Below, piece by piece: positions 31,151 to 39,984 of a stretch of DNA of 64,000 nt (its first letter is position 1; the number at the start of each line of letters is the position of its first letter). The notes beneath the pieces are model-generated. The model saw only the letters and a list, made by a program, of their open reading frames with translations. It made no database searches and was not told the DNA's origin. This DNA is from Bacillus pumilus. Its GTDB lineage: Bacteria; Bacillota; Bacilli; Bacillales; Bacillaceae. A program made the translations under genes and the position numbers. The stretch spans positions 1,860,001 to 1,924,000 of the forward strand of contig NZ_CP027116.1 in the NCBI RefSeq assembly GCF_003431975.1, read 5' to 3'.

Positions 31151-32696
31151 GATTGTAGAGAAACTCATGTTTTTCTACAATCTTTTTTATTTTTAGCGTA
31201 AGTATGATGGATGAAAATTAATGAAAAAGGCTTCCCACACACCTAGCCTAGCTTCGCTAGGTGTGTGGCAATCTTTTTCATGTTCTGGCACGCAGCTGTG
31301 AGGAGAACTTGCTCACTCACGTTTTGTTTTCCCCTCAACCGGCAGTAGCGAAGCCCATGCAGTTGTTTTGAATCTGCAAAGCTTCGCTCTATTTTTTCTT
31401 TTCTTTTTTTATATAGCTCTTTTCCAGAGACAGTTAACCGATTCTGTCTGATCTTTTCTTTATGTTCTTCCCATATGTGTCTTGAGATGACCTTTTGATG
31501 ATTTTTCGACCTTGTGCATCTTTCAAGGAAAGGACACGATGCACATTTTTTAGGATCTGATTTGTAGAATCGATAACCTTTTCGATCAGTTGTCGTATAT
31601 AAAAGCTTCTCACCCTGTGGGCATATGTAATGATCATGTTCAGAATCATACTGAAATTTCCACTTCTCAAATAACCCTCTTGTTGGATGAAAACGTCTAT
31701 GGGCAATGACACCAAAAACATGTCGATCAGATAAACCTTTACAGATTGGTGTTGTCAAATAACCTGAATCAAGCGCAACAGCTTCTACTTGAAAACCAAA
31801 TCGTGCGATTTGGTGATCTAATCGATCAAGATACGGGACAGAATCATGGACATTTCCAGGTGTGACATGAGCATCAGTGATGATATTGTACTTCATATCC
31901 GTTGTACGATGATCTAGATAGAAAAAGCCTTCTGGCTTGTTTTCGCGATATAGATAGCCACTTTCAGGATCAGTCATACTTTGACGAATGTCTTTTTCTG
32001 TTTTCACCTCCTCTTTTACCTTTAAGAGCTTTTTTCCATGTGCCACCCGATCTTCTTGGACTGCTTCTTCTAAATCATTGATATAGTTCTGGGTATCTTG
32101 TTCAATCGTTTTTCTCGTATATTTATGTTTATTAGCATTGGCTTTAAGATGAGTTGAATCAGTAAAAAGAACGCGACCTCCTACCATATCATGATTGATA
32201 GCTTGAAGCACAATCTCATCGAAAATGTCTTGAAAAATCGTTGTATTTTTAAATCGAGTACGACGATTCCAACTAATAGTGGAGTGATGGGGAACGGGAT
32301 CATTGATGTTCAAACCTAAAAACCATCTATACGCCATGTTATAGTAAATTTCTTTTTCGAGTTGTCTTTCAGAACGGATACCGTACAGGTATCCGATAAA
32401 CATCATTTTGAACAAAATAAGCGGATCAAGAGAAGGACGACCTTTATTTTCACTATAATAGGGTTTTACTTTATCTACGATAAATGAAAAATCAATGTAT
32501 TGATCAATTTTACGAAGCAGGTGATCCTCTTCGACCAGTTGATCTAGCAATACAAATTCGGCTTCGTGCTGAGAAGAATTTCTAGTGTGGAACATGAGAA
32601 AAAACACCTTCCTTAAGTGGGTTTTTCTCTATTATAAAATGAGGAGATGGAAAGTTTAAGGGGAAAAATAAAGCTGTCGAGATTTTCTCGACAGCC
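31151..32696 (-). mobile_element. intact IS1182-like insertion sequence
   Basis: About 1,546 bases with one intact transposase gene. The ends are related imperfect inverted repeats (GATTGTAGAGAAACTC at the left, GGCTGTCGAGAAAATC inward from the right; 12 of 16 match), each followed by its own small hairpin. The element is flanked by direct 34-base copies of a terminator hairpin. Boundaries were set by comparing with the remnant at 24894-25481. IS1182 is the closest family I can name from the transposase. Confidence 0.85.
31243..32595 (-). CDS. IS1182-family DDE transposase
   Basis: A 450-residue transposase without frameshifts. The N-terminal DUF772-type domain (RPSLDPLILFKMMFIGYLYG) leads to the DDE core: FTDSTHLKANANK (first Asp), VALDSGYLTTPICK (second Asp) and ERSFADSKQLHGLRYCRLRG (the Glu region). 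A cysteine cluster (CASCPFLERCTRSK) sits between the second and third. The RBS AAGGAAGG precedes the ATG at 32595; a start four codons upstream is also possible. It would move the element by cut-and-paste. It is full length and may be active. Confidence 0.9.
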   Translation of the reverse strand: MFHTRNSSQHEAEFVLLDQLVEEDHLLRKIDQYIDFSFIVDKVKPYYSENKGRPSLDPLILFKMMFIGYLYGIRSERQLEKEIYYNMAYRWFLGLNINDPVPHHSTISWNRRTRFKNTTIFQDIFDEIVLQAINHDMVGGRVLFTDSTHLKANANKHKYTRKTIEQDTQNYINDLEEAVQEDRVAHGKKLLKVKEEVKTEKDIRQSMTDPESGYLYRENKPEGFFYLDHRTTDMKYNIITDAHVTPGNVHDSVPYLDRLDHQIARFGFQVEAVALDSGYLTTPICKGLSDRHVFGVIAHRRFHPTRGLFEKWKFQYDSEHDHYICPQGEKLLYTTTDRKGYRFYKSDPKKCASCPFLERCTRSKNHQKVISRHIWEEHKEKIRQNRLTVSGKELYKKRKEKIERSFADSKQLHGLRYCRLRGKQNVSEQVLLTAACQNMKKIATHLAKLG

Positions 32697-32698
32697 TG

Positions 32699-32732
32699 AA
32701 AAGCCATGACCACTCTTGGATCATGGCTTTTC
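32699..32732 (-). terminator. gltB terminator, copy right of the IS
   Basis: The hairpin lies 30 bases past the gltB stop. It is a direct repeat of 31116-31149 with one base change that leaves a mismatch in the stem. It separates gltB from the IS. Confidence 0.85.
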
Positions 32733-32761
32733 TTTATATGTGTAAACACCCTTTGTTTGAC

Positions 32762-34246
32762 CTATTTTGGTAGAACCGAACTCCCCATTAAATATCGGTC
32801 TACCTCGTGCGCCACCTGTCTGCCTTCGTTAATCGCCCAGACAATCAAGCTTTGCCCGCGTCTTGCATCTCCCGCTGCAAATACGCCTTCTACATTTGTT
32901 GTATATTCCCCATACTTTGCGTCAATGCGATTGTTTTTGCTGTCCACGCCAAAGTGTTTCACGAGTGGCTGTTCAGTTCCCTCAAACCCAATTGCAATAA
33001 AGACTAGCTGAGCCGGCCATACCTTCTCTGTCCCTGGAATCTCATGAAATTCAAACTTCCCATGTTCGTTTTTCACTTTTTCCATTTGAATGGTATGAAG
33101 CTCTTTTAATTTCCCATTTTTGTCCCCCACAATTTTTGTGGTTTGAATAGAATATTGGCGCGGATCTGCTCCGAATTTTGCTTGCGCTTCTTCATAAGCA
33201 TAATCCAGTGAGAAGACGTAAGGCTGTTCAGGCCACATGTTATCCCCTACACGTGTATCCGGAAGTTTCGGATGCTTCCCGAACTGAACAACACTTTTTG
33301 CTTTTTGGCGAAGTGCAGTTGCAACGCAGTCCGCACCTGTATCTCCCCCGCCAATCACAATGACGTCTTTTCCTTTAGCATCAATAAAGTTTTTGTCTTT
33401 AAATCCTGAATCAAGCATGCTTTTTGTTGCGAGGGTTAAATAATCCATCGCAAGGTGAATCCCTTTAGCTTCCCGGCCTTCAATCAACAGGTCACGCTGC
33501 TTTTGTGCACCCGTACAAAGGATGACCGCATCAAACTGTTCTTTCAGTTCATCAGCCGTGACATCAACGCCGATTTCTGTGTTTGTCACAAAGTCGATGC
33601 CTTCTTGTCTTAACAGTTTGACTCTTCGCTCCACCACTTCTTTGTCCAGCTTCATGTTTGGAATGCCATATGTCAGCAGTCCGCCAAGGCGGTCAGATCG
33701 TTCAAACACTGTGACCGCATGGCCTGCTTGGTTTAATTGATCAGCACTAGCAAGTCCTGCTGGTCCTGAGCCGACAATGGCAATCTTCTTGCCTGAACGG
33801 CTTGAAGGGATTCTCGGTGTGATCCATCCATTTTCAAAGCCTTTATCAATAATCGTTCGTTCGATATTTTTAATCGAAACAGCTGGATCATTGATGGCGA
33901 CTGTACATGACCCTTCGCAAGGCGCTGGACATACTCTCCCAGTAAATTCAGGAAAATTATTTGTTTTTTGCAATCTCTCAAGCGCTTCTTTCCATCTCCC
34001 GCGATACACAAGATCATTCCATTCTGGAATCAAATTGTAGATCGGGCAACCTGACACGCCGCCCCTGATTTCCATGCCAATTTGACAAAACGGTGTTCCG
34101 CAATCCATACATCTAGCGCCCTGCTTCTTCAATACGTCATCTGTATAAGGAGCTGAATATTCTTTCCAGTCATTTTGACGAGTGAGAGGGTCACGTTCAT
34201 TTGGCTTTTCTCTTTTATAATCCATAAAACCTGTTGCTTTGCCCAT
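32762..34246 (-). CDS. gltB: glutamate synthase (NADPH) small subunit
   Basis: A 494-residue protein, close to the B. subtilis GltB length. It takes electrons from NADPH and passes them through FAD and iron-sulfur centres to the large subunit. The N-terminal cysteine motif CMDCGTPFCQ...GCPIYNLIPEW and CPAPCEGSC bind 4Fe-4S clusters. Two nucleotide-binding sites follow: IVGSGPAGLASADQLNQAG (FAD) and VIGGGDTGADCVATA (NADPH). The C-terminal GVFAAGDARRGQSLIVWAI closes the FAD site. The start at 34246 has GGGGAGAGG upstream; it follows gltA by 16 bases on the same strand. In other bacteria this subunit is called GltD. Confidence 0.95.
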   Translation of the reverse strand: MGKATGFMDYKREKPNERDPLTRQNDWKEYSAPYTDDVLKKQGARCMDCGTPFCQIGMEIRGGVSGCPIYNLIPEWNDLVYRGRWKEALERLQKTNNFPEFTGRVCPAPCEGSCTVAINDPAVSIKNIERTIIDKGFENGWITPRIPSSRSGKKIAIVGSGPAGLASADQLNQAGHAVTVFERSDRLGGLLTYGIPNMKLDKEVVERRVKLLRQEGIDFVTNTEIGVDVTADELKEQFDAVILCTGAQKQRDLLIEGREAKGIHLAMDYLTLATKSMLDSGFKDKNFIDAKGKDVIVIGGGDTGADCVATALRQKAKSVVQFGKHPKLPDTRVGDNMWPEQPYVFSLDYAYEEAQAKFGADPRQYSIQTTKIVGDKNGKLKELHTIQMEKVKNEHGKFEFHEIPGTEKVWPAQLVFIAIGFEGTEQPLVKHFGVDSKNNRIDAKYGEYTTNVEGVFAAGDARRGQSLIVWAINEGRQVAHEVDRYLMGSSVLPK

Positions 34247-34262
34247 TGTCCTCTCCCCTTTC

Positions 34263-37200
34263 TTAATGAGCGAGGGCTGCTTTTTGCCCGCTTGCCGTTT
34301 CTTGATTTTTCGGTTTTGTGTTTGCTTCAAAGGCGAACATGACAGCTTCTTCATGGCTGAGACCCGCTTGTTTTTGCTCTTCAATGCTTTGAAGCATCAT
34401 TTTGTAATTTCTCGGAATAACCTTGATGAATTGATCCTTTTCTTGCGCCCAGTTTTCAAGAAGTGCTGATGCTTTTGAGCTGTTTGTATAATGAAGGTGC
34501 TCTTGAATCAGCTGCTTCACTTCTTGTTCTTCATCGTGATCTGTGAGCTTTTCAAACATGATCATTTCCATGTTGCACATTCTTTTGAACTGTTTCGCAT
34601 CGGATGTATGGACGTAAGCTACGCCGCCAGACATGCCTGCGCCGAAGTTTTTCCCGGCATCTCCTAAAATGACGACACGTCCGCCAGTCATGTATTCACA
34701 GCCATGATCACCGATTCCCTCCACGACCACCTGCACACCTGAATTACGAACAGCAAAGCGCTCACCTGCACGCCCGTTAATAAAGGCTTTTCCACTTGTC
34801 GCTCCGTAAAATGCGACGTTTCCGACAATGACGTTTTCATGTCCATTTTGTACAAACTGATCAGATGTTTTGACCGCAATTTTCCCTCCAGAAAGCCCTT
34901 TGCCGATATAGTCATTTGAATCACCTATTAAATAGAGAGACATGCCCTTTGGCACAAATGCACCAAAGCTTTGTCCTGCGGAACCAGTGAACCTTAGTGT
35001 GATCGTATCCTCTGGTAAACCTTCTTCCCCGTAGCGCTTAGACACTTCACTTCCAGTAATGGTTCCGGCCACACGGTTGATATTGCGAATATTCAAAGAT
35101 AGATCAACCGGTGTTTGATGATTCAGCGCTTCCTGTACATAAGGGAGGATTTCATTCATATCCAGTGATTCATCAATTTTATGATTTTGCGGCGTTCTAA
35201 ATGTACGAGCTCCTTCTGGCTGATAAAGCAGTGTTTCAAGATTTAACTGTCCTGCTTTCCAGTGTGCTTTTGCTCGTTCACTCACTGCTAGAACGTCCGT
35301 GCGTCCAATTAATTCATCCATTGATGTAAAGCCAAGTTCCGCTAAGATTTCTCTTACTTCCTCTGCGATAAACATCATGAAATTCACAATGTGATCAGGG
35401 TTCCCCATGAATTTTTTACGAAGCTCTGGATTTTGTGTTGCGACGCCGACCGGGCAAGTATCTAAATGACATGCTCTCATCATCACACACCCTAATACAA
35501 CAAGTGGAGCTGTTGCAAAGCCGTATTCTTCTGCTCCTAAAATCGCAGCCATGACAACGTCGCGGCCAGTCATTAACTTTCCGTCCGTTTCCAGAACGAC
35601 TCTCTCGCGAAGGCCGTTTAATACAAGGGTTTGATGCGCCTCTGCCAAACCGAGTTCCCAAGGAAGTCCTGTGTGTTTAATACTCGTTTTCGGTGAAGCC
35701 CCTGTTCCGCCGTCATAACCACTAATGACGATTACGTCCGCCGTTCCTTTCGCGACACCTGCTGCAATCGTACCAACGCCCGCTTTAGATACAAGCTTGA
35801 CACTGATGCGTGCTTCACGATTCGCGTTTTTCAAATCATGGATCAGCTGCGCTAAATCCTCGATAGAATAAATATCATGATGCGGCGGTGGTGAAATCAA
35901 TCCGACGCCTGGTGTAGAACCACGCACATCGGCGACCCAAGGGTATACTTTATTTCCTGGCAGCTGTCCACCTTCTCCAGGTTTTGCTCCCTGCGCCATT
36001 TTAATTTGCAGTTCATCTGCATTGACCAAATAATGACTCTTTACGCCAAAGCGGCCGGAAGCGATTTGTTTAATCGCACTTCTGCGATCATCGCCGTGCT
36101 CATCCACTGTAAAACGTGCAGGATCTTCTCCGCCTTCTCCGCTGTTACTTTTACCGCCAATTCGGTTCATGGCAATCGCAAGCGCTTCGTGCGCTTCTTT
36201 ACTTAATGATCCAAATGACATGGCACCTGTCTTGAATCGGCGCACAATGGATTCAGCAGATTCAACGTCTTCTAGACGAACGGGCTTTTGTTTTGGCTGA
36301 AAGGCAAATAAATTTCGAAGGAAGCCAATTCTTTCTTCGTCGGCTGCCTTTGTATATTGCCTAAATAGATCGTAATCTTCATTGCGGCATGCCCACTGAA
36401 GCGTATGGATCGTTTTTGGGTTAAAAGCATGGTGCTCTCCATTTTTTCTCCATTGGAATTCACTGCCTGATTCGAGTGTTTGGTCAGTTGCTGCCTGATA
36501 CCCTGCTTCATGACGGAGTTTTGCTTCCTGCGCAATGGTATCAAGATCAATCCCGCCCAGCTGAGAAGCTGTTCCCGTGAAATATGCTTGAATGACGTCC
36601 TCACTAATACCGACGGCTTCAAAGATTTGCGCTCCTCTATAGCTTTGCACAGTAGAGATTCCTACTTTAGACATGACTTTGACGACACCTTCAGTTACGC
36701 TCTTACCAAACTTTGTGACTGCTTCATCAAAGCTGAAAGAGATTGCTTCGTCTGCAATCAATTGTTTGTACGTTTCATAAACAAGGTAAGGATGGATCGC
36801 ATCTGCTCCATAGCCAATCAGTGCTGCAAAATGATGAACCTCTCTGACTTCTCCAGATTCAACAATCAGACTCACCTTTGTCCGTAAGCCTTGACGCACA
36901 AGATGCTGATGCAGTGCACTTAGCGCTAGAAGTGGTGGAATTGGCACTTTTTGTTCTGTCATGTCACGATCTGAAAGAATTAATAAAGATACCCCTTCGC
37001 GGATCGCTTTTTCCGCCTCTTCAAACATCGCATCCAGCCCACGCTTTATATCATCGGTGAAAAGAGTATGAATCGTTTTACTTTTAAAGGCATTATGAAC
37101 AATCGTTTTCAAGCCGTTAAACTGTCCGCTCGTTAAGACCGGTGTATACAGTTTAATTCGTCGGCAGGAATATTCGTTTGGATGTAAAATATCTCCTTCA

Positions 37201-38834
37201 GCACCTAACCACGTCATCGTAGATGTCACAAGCTGCTCACGAATGGCATCAATCGGCGGGTTCGTCACCTGTGCAAACAGCTGCTTGAAATAATAAAACA
37301 GAGACTGCGCACGATCTGATAACACAGCAAGTGGTGTATCACTTCCCATTGAACCGATTGGGTCCTTGCCTTCCTCTAGTAAAGGAATTAAATACTTTTG
37401 AATGTCTTCGTACGTGTAATGGAACGCACGCTGACGAGTCAATAAATCATCCATTATACTAGAATTTTCTGAATTTTCTTCTGAGCGATTGACATGAACC
37501 ATTTCTTCATCAAGCCATTTTTGATAAGGAAGTTCATTCGCAATGGTTGATTTTACTTCTTCGTCAGAAATCATTCGACCTTCTTCTAAATCAATTAGCA
37601 GCATTTTTCCAGGCTCAAGACGGTCTTTATATTTAATATCTTCTTCATTTGTGTCGATCACGCCGACCTCAGAAGAGAAAATGATATGATCATCATTTGT
37701 AACGTAATATCTGGCCGGTCTTAGCCCGTTTCGATCTAAGATGGCTCCGATTTGTTTGCCATCTGTAAAAGAAATGGCTGTTGGTCCATCCCACGGCTCC
37801 ATGAGAGAGCTATGGTATTCATAAAATGCCCGCTTCTCTTTTGACATGTGCGTGTTTTCAGTCCAAGGCTCTGGAATTAGCATCATGGCTGTATGAGCAG
37901 GTGTACGGCCTGCAAGCACAAAGAATTCAAAGGCGTTATCAAGAATGGATGAATCACTTCCGTCTGCATTCAGCACTGGCAAAATCTTCTCTAGATCGTC
38001 TCCGAAAGCTTCAGATACGAATTGTTGTTCTCTCGCTCTCATCCAATTGATGTTTCCTCTTAATGTGTTGATTTCACCGTTGTGAATTAAGTAACGGTTT
38101 GGATGAGCTCTTTCCCATGTAGGAAATGTATTTGTACTAAATCTTGAATGAACAAGTGAAAATGCAGAAACAAATGTTTCATCCTGAAGATCAAGATAAA
38201 AAGCATCGACTTGATCTGATGTTAAAAGCCCCTTGTAAACAATCGTTTGACTCGACAGGCTGACAAAGTAAAATTGTTTTTCCTCTGATGTTCCCCAGTT
38301 CTCAGCCTGCTTACGAATGACATATAATTTTCTTTCAAATGACAAACGATCTGTGATTTTGTCGTTTGCCCCGATAAAGACTTGCCTCACAACCGGACAG
38401 CTCTTTGCTGCGACAGTCCCAATTTTCTCGGCATCGATAGGGACTGTTCTCCAGCCAATTAATGTTTGACCTTCTTGCTTAATGAACCCGTTGATTTTTT
38501 GCTCGATGGCTTGACGCGTTTTCTCGTCATCCTCTTTTGAAAAGAAGACCATCCCTACCCCGTAACGGCCCTTTTCAGGAAGTGCAAAGTCTTTGCAGTT
38601 TTTTCTAAAGAAAGCGTCTGGCAGTTGTACCATTAAGCCGGCACCATCACCTGTATACGGATCACTGCCTTGCCCGCCGCGGTGATCAAGCTGGCATAGC
38701 ATTTGTAATCCCTTTTTGACGATGCTATGTGTCGCTTCCCCTTTTAAATGAGCGTACAGTCCGATTCCACATGCATCATGTTCAAATTCAGGACGGTAGA
38801 GACCTTGTGGTTGTGGTAGTTGATTATAAGTCAT
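34263..38834 (-). CDS. gltA: glutamate synthase (NADPH) large subunit
   Basis: A 1,523-residue enzyme that makes two glutamate from glutamine and 2-oxoglutarate. After a short propeptide (ending FEHDA) the mature chain starts at Cys22, the amidotransferase nucleophile (CGIGLYAHL). The class-II glutaminase domain includes FALVHSRFSTNTFPTW-like motifs. The central and FMN domains have SGEGGEDPARF, GAKPGEGGQLPG and SGYDGGTGASP. The 3Fe-4S cysteines are in CVMMRACHLDTCPVGVATQ. The C-terminal GXGXG beta-helix includes GRVVILGDAGKNFGAGMSGG. GGGGGAG precedes the ATG by 7 bases. It is the first gene of gltA-gltB and diverges from gltC, its activator. Confidence 0.97.
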   Translation of the reverse strand: MTYNQLPQPQGLYRPEFEHDACGIGLYAHLKGEATHSIVKKGLQMLCQLDHRGGQGSDPYTGDGAGLMVQLPDAFFRKNCKDFALPEKGRYGVGMVFFSKEDDEKTRQAIEQKINGFIKQEGQTLIGWRTVPIDAEKIGTVAAKSCPVVRQVFIGANDKITDRLSFERKLYVIRKQAENWGTSEEKQFYFVSLSSQTIVYKGLLTSDQVDAFYLDLQDETFVSAFSLVHSRFSTNTFPTWERAHPNRYLIHNGEINTLRGNINWMRAREQQFVSEAFGDDLEKILPVLNADGSDSSILDNAFEFFVLAGRTPAHTAMMLIPEPWTENTHMSKEKRAFYEYHSSLMEPWDGPTAISFTDGKQIGAILDRNGLRPARYYVTNDDHIIFSSEVGVIDTNEEDIKYKDRLEPGKMLLIDLEEGRMISDEEVKSTIANELPYQKWLDEEMVHVNRSEENSENSSIMDDLLTRQRAFHYTYEDIQKYLIPLLEEGKDPIGSMGSDTPLAVLSDRAQSLFYYFKQLFAQVTNPPIDAIREQLVTSTMTWLGAEGDILHPNEYSCRRIKLYTPVLTSGQFNGLKTIVHNAFKSKTIHTLFTDDIKRGLDAMFEEAEKAIREGVSLLILSDRDMTEQKVPIPPLLALSALHQHLVRQGLRTKVSLIVESGEVREVHHFAALIGYGADAIHPYLVYETYKQLIADEAISFSFDEAVTKFGKSVTEGVVKVMSKVGISTVQSYRGAQIFEAVGISEDVIQAYFTGTASQLGGIDLDTIAQEAKLRHEAGYQAATDQTLESGSEFQWRKNGEHHAFNPKTIHTLQWACRNEDYDLFRQYTKAADEERIGFLRNLFAFQPKQKPVRLEDVESAESIVRRFKTGAMSFGSLSKEAHEALAIAMNRIGGKSNSGEGGEDPARFTVDEHGDDRRSAIKQIASGRFGVKSHYLVNADELQIKMAQGAKPGEGGQLPGNKVYPWVADVRGSTPGVGLISPPPHHDIYSIEDLAQLIHDLKNANREARISVKLVSKAGVGTIAAGVAKGTADVIVISGYDGGTGASPKTSIKHTGLPWELGLAEAHQTLVLNGLRERVVLETDGKLMTGRDVVMAAILGAEEYGFATAPLVVLGCVMMRACHLDTCPVGVATQNPELRKKFMGNPDHIVNFMMFIAEEVREILAELGFTSMDELIGRTDVLAVSERAKAHWKAGQLNLETLLYQPEGARTFRTPQNHKIDESLDMNEILPYVQEALNHQTPVDLSLNIRNINRVAGTITGSEVSKRYGEEGLPEDTITLRFTGSAGQSFGAFVPKGMSLYLIGDSNDYIGKGLSGGKIAVKTSDQFVQNGHENVIVGNVAFYGATSGKAFINGRAGERFAVRNSGVQVVVEGIGDHGCEYMTGGRVVILGDAGKNFGAGMSGGVAYVHTSDAKQFKRMCNMEMIMFEKLTDHDEEQEVKQLIQEHLHYTNSSKASALLENWAQEKDQFIKVIPRNYKMMLQSIEEQKQAGLSHEEAVMFAFEANTKPKNQETASGQKAALAH

Positions 38835-38901
38835 CGTTTCTCTCCCCCGTTTAAAAGATCCGTTTTTTCACAGTAATAAAATCTCACAAACTCTGTAACT
38901 T

Positions 38902-38966
38902 ATTTTAAGTTTTCAAATTAATATAAACAATATATAATTTAGATGAAAACAATCTCTTTTTGAGAT
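38902..38966. promoter_or_regulatory. gltA-gltC divergent promoters and GltC box I
   Basis: For gltA (reverse): -35 TTGTTT (38930-38925), 17-base spacer, -10 TAAAAT (38907-38902). For gltC (forward): -35 TTTTCA (38910-38915), 17-base spacer, -10 TATAAT (38933-38938). A dyad ATCTC-N5-GAGAT (38952-38966) lies about 64 bases upstream of the predicted gltA start and just after the gltC start, the position recalled for GltC box I in B. subtilis. It could activate gltA and repress gltC. Confidence 0.7.
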
Positions 38967-38987
38967 AGATGGGTGTGAAGTGTAAAA

Positions 38988-39890
38988 ATGGAGCTTCGTC
39001 AGTTGCGTTATTTTGTAGAAGTCGCAGACCGTGAACACGTGTCAGAAGCGGCTGAAAACTTACATGTTGCCCAATCTGCTATCAGCCGGCAGATTGCGAA
39101 TTTAGAAGAAGAACTTGGAGTGGCCTTATTCGAACGAGAAGGACGAAATATCAAATTAACGAAGATCGGCAGACAATTTTTAGATCATGTCAGAACAGCA
39201 CTAAAAGCTATTGATTACGCGAAAGAACAAATCGATGAATACTTAGATCCGCACAAAGGAACGGTCAATATCGGCTTTCCTACAAGTCTAGCAAGCCAAG
39301 TGCTTCCTTCTGTTATTTCCGCCTTTAAGCAGGAGTATCCAGAGGTCGATTTTTTACTTCGTCAAGGATCCTATAAATTTCTCATTGAAGCTGTCAAAAA
39401 TCGAGATATTGATCTCGCCTTTTTAGGACCCGTACCGACAAATGACCCTCAAATAGAAGGAAATATTTTGTTTTCAGAAAGCATTTATGCCCTGTTACCT
39501 GTCAGCCACCCCTTTAGTGGACAAAGGAGTATTCATTTAAGTGACTTAAGAAAGGATCATTTCGTGTTATTTCCGGAAGGATATGTGCTGAGACAGATTG
39601 CGGTCGATGCTTGCAAGCAGGCAGGCTACGAGCCCACCATTTCATCTGAAGGAGAAGATTTAGACGCTATTAAAGGTCTCGTATCAGCAGGTATGGGCGT
39701 TACCCTATTACCCGAAAGTGCCTTTTATGAAACCACACCGCGATTTACAGTGAAAATTCCGATCGATTTTCCGCAAGTGAGAAGAACTGTCGGAATTATT
39801 GCCTCTAAATCACGAGAAATGTCTCCATCTGCACATGATTTTTATGTGTTTGTGAAAGATTTCTTTTCTAAAATTGAACAATATAAATAA
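38988..39890 (+). CDS. gltC: LysR-family activator GltC
   Basis: A 300-residue LysR-type regulator. The N-terminal HTH is MELRQLRYFVEVADREHVSEAA through NLHVAQSAISRQIANLEEELGV. The C-terminal effector domain follows, with VNIGFPTSLASQVLPSVI and GLVSAGMGVTLLPESAFYE. In B. subtilis GltC activates gltAB when 2-oxoglutarate is high and glutamate low, partly through interaction with RocG. Its divergent position next to gltA fixes the identity. The ribosome site is weak. Confidence 0.93.
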   Translation: MELRQLRYFVEVADREHVSEAAENLHVAQSAISRQIANLEEELGVALFEREGRNIKLTKIGRQFLDHVRTALKAIDYAKEQIDEYLDPHKGTVNIGFPTSLASQVLPSVISAFKQEYPEVDFLLRQGSYKFLIEAVKNRDIDLAFLGPVPTNDPQIEGNILFSESIYALLPVSHPFSGQRSIHLSDLRKDHFVLFPEGYVLRQIAVDACKQAGYEPTISSEGEDLDAIKGLVSAGMGVTLLPESAFYETTPRFTVKIPIDFPQVRRTVGIIASKSREMSPSAHDFYVFVKDFFSKIEQYK

Positions 39891-39984
39891 TTCATTAAAA
39901 CAAGACATTTCATTTGTAGAAATAATCCCTATTTGTATATGATGGGTTACAGAACAACAGACTATATGGAAGAAAGGTATTCGT

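Noticed and set aside
24894..32696. A composite transposon carrying the genes between the two IS copies
   Set aside because: One end is decayed and rearranged, and no target duplication flanks the whole segment. The cargo is chromosomal-type genes.
38941..38975. A small terminator-like hairpin upstream of gltC
   Set aside because: The dyad ATCTC-N5-GAGAT has no T run, and its position fits a GltC site.
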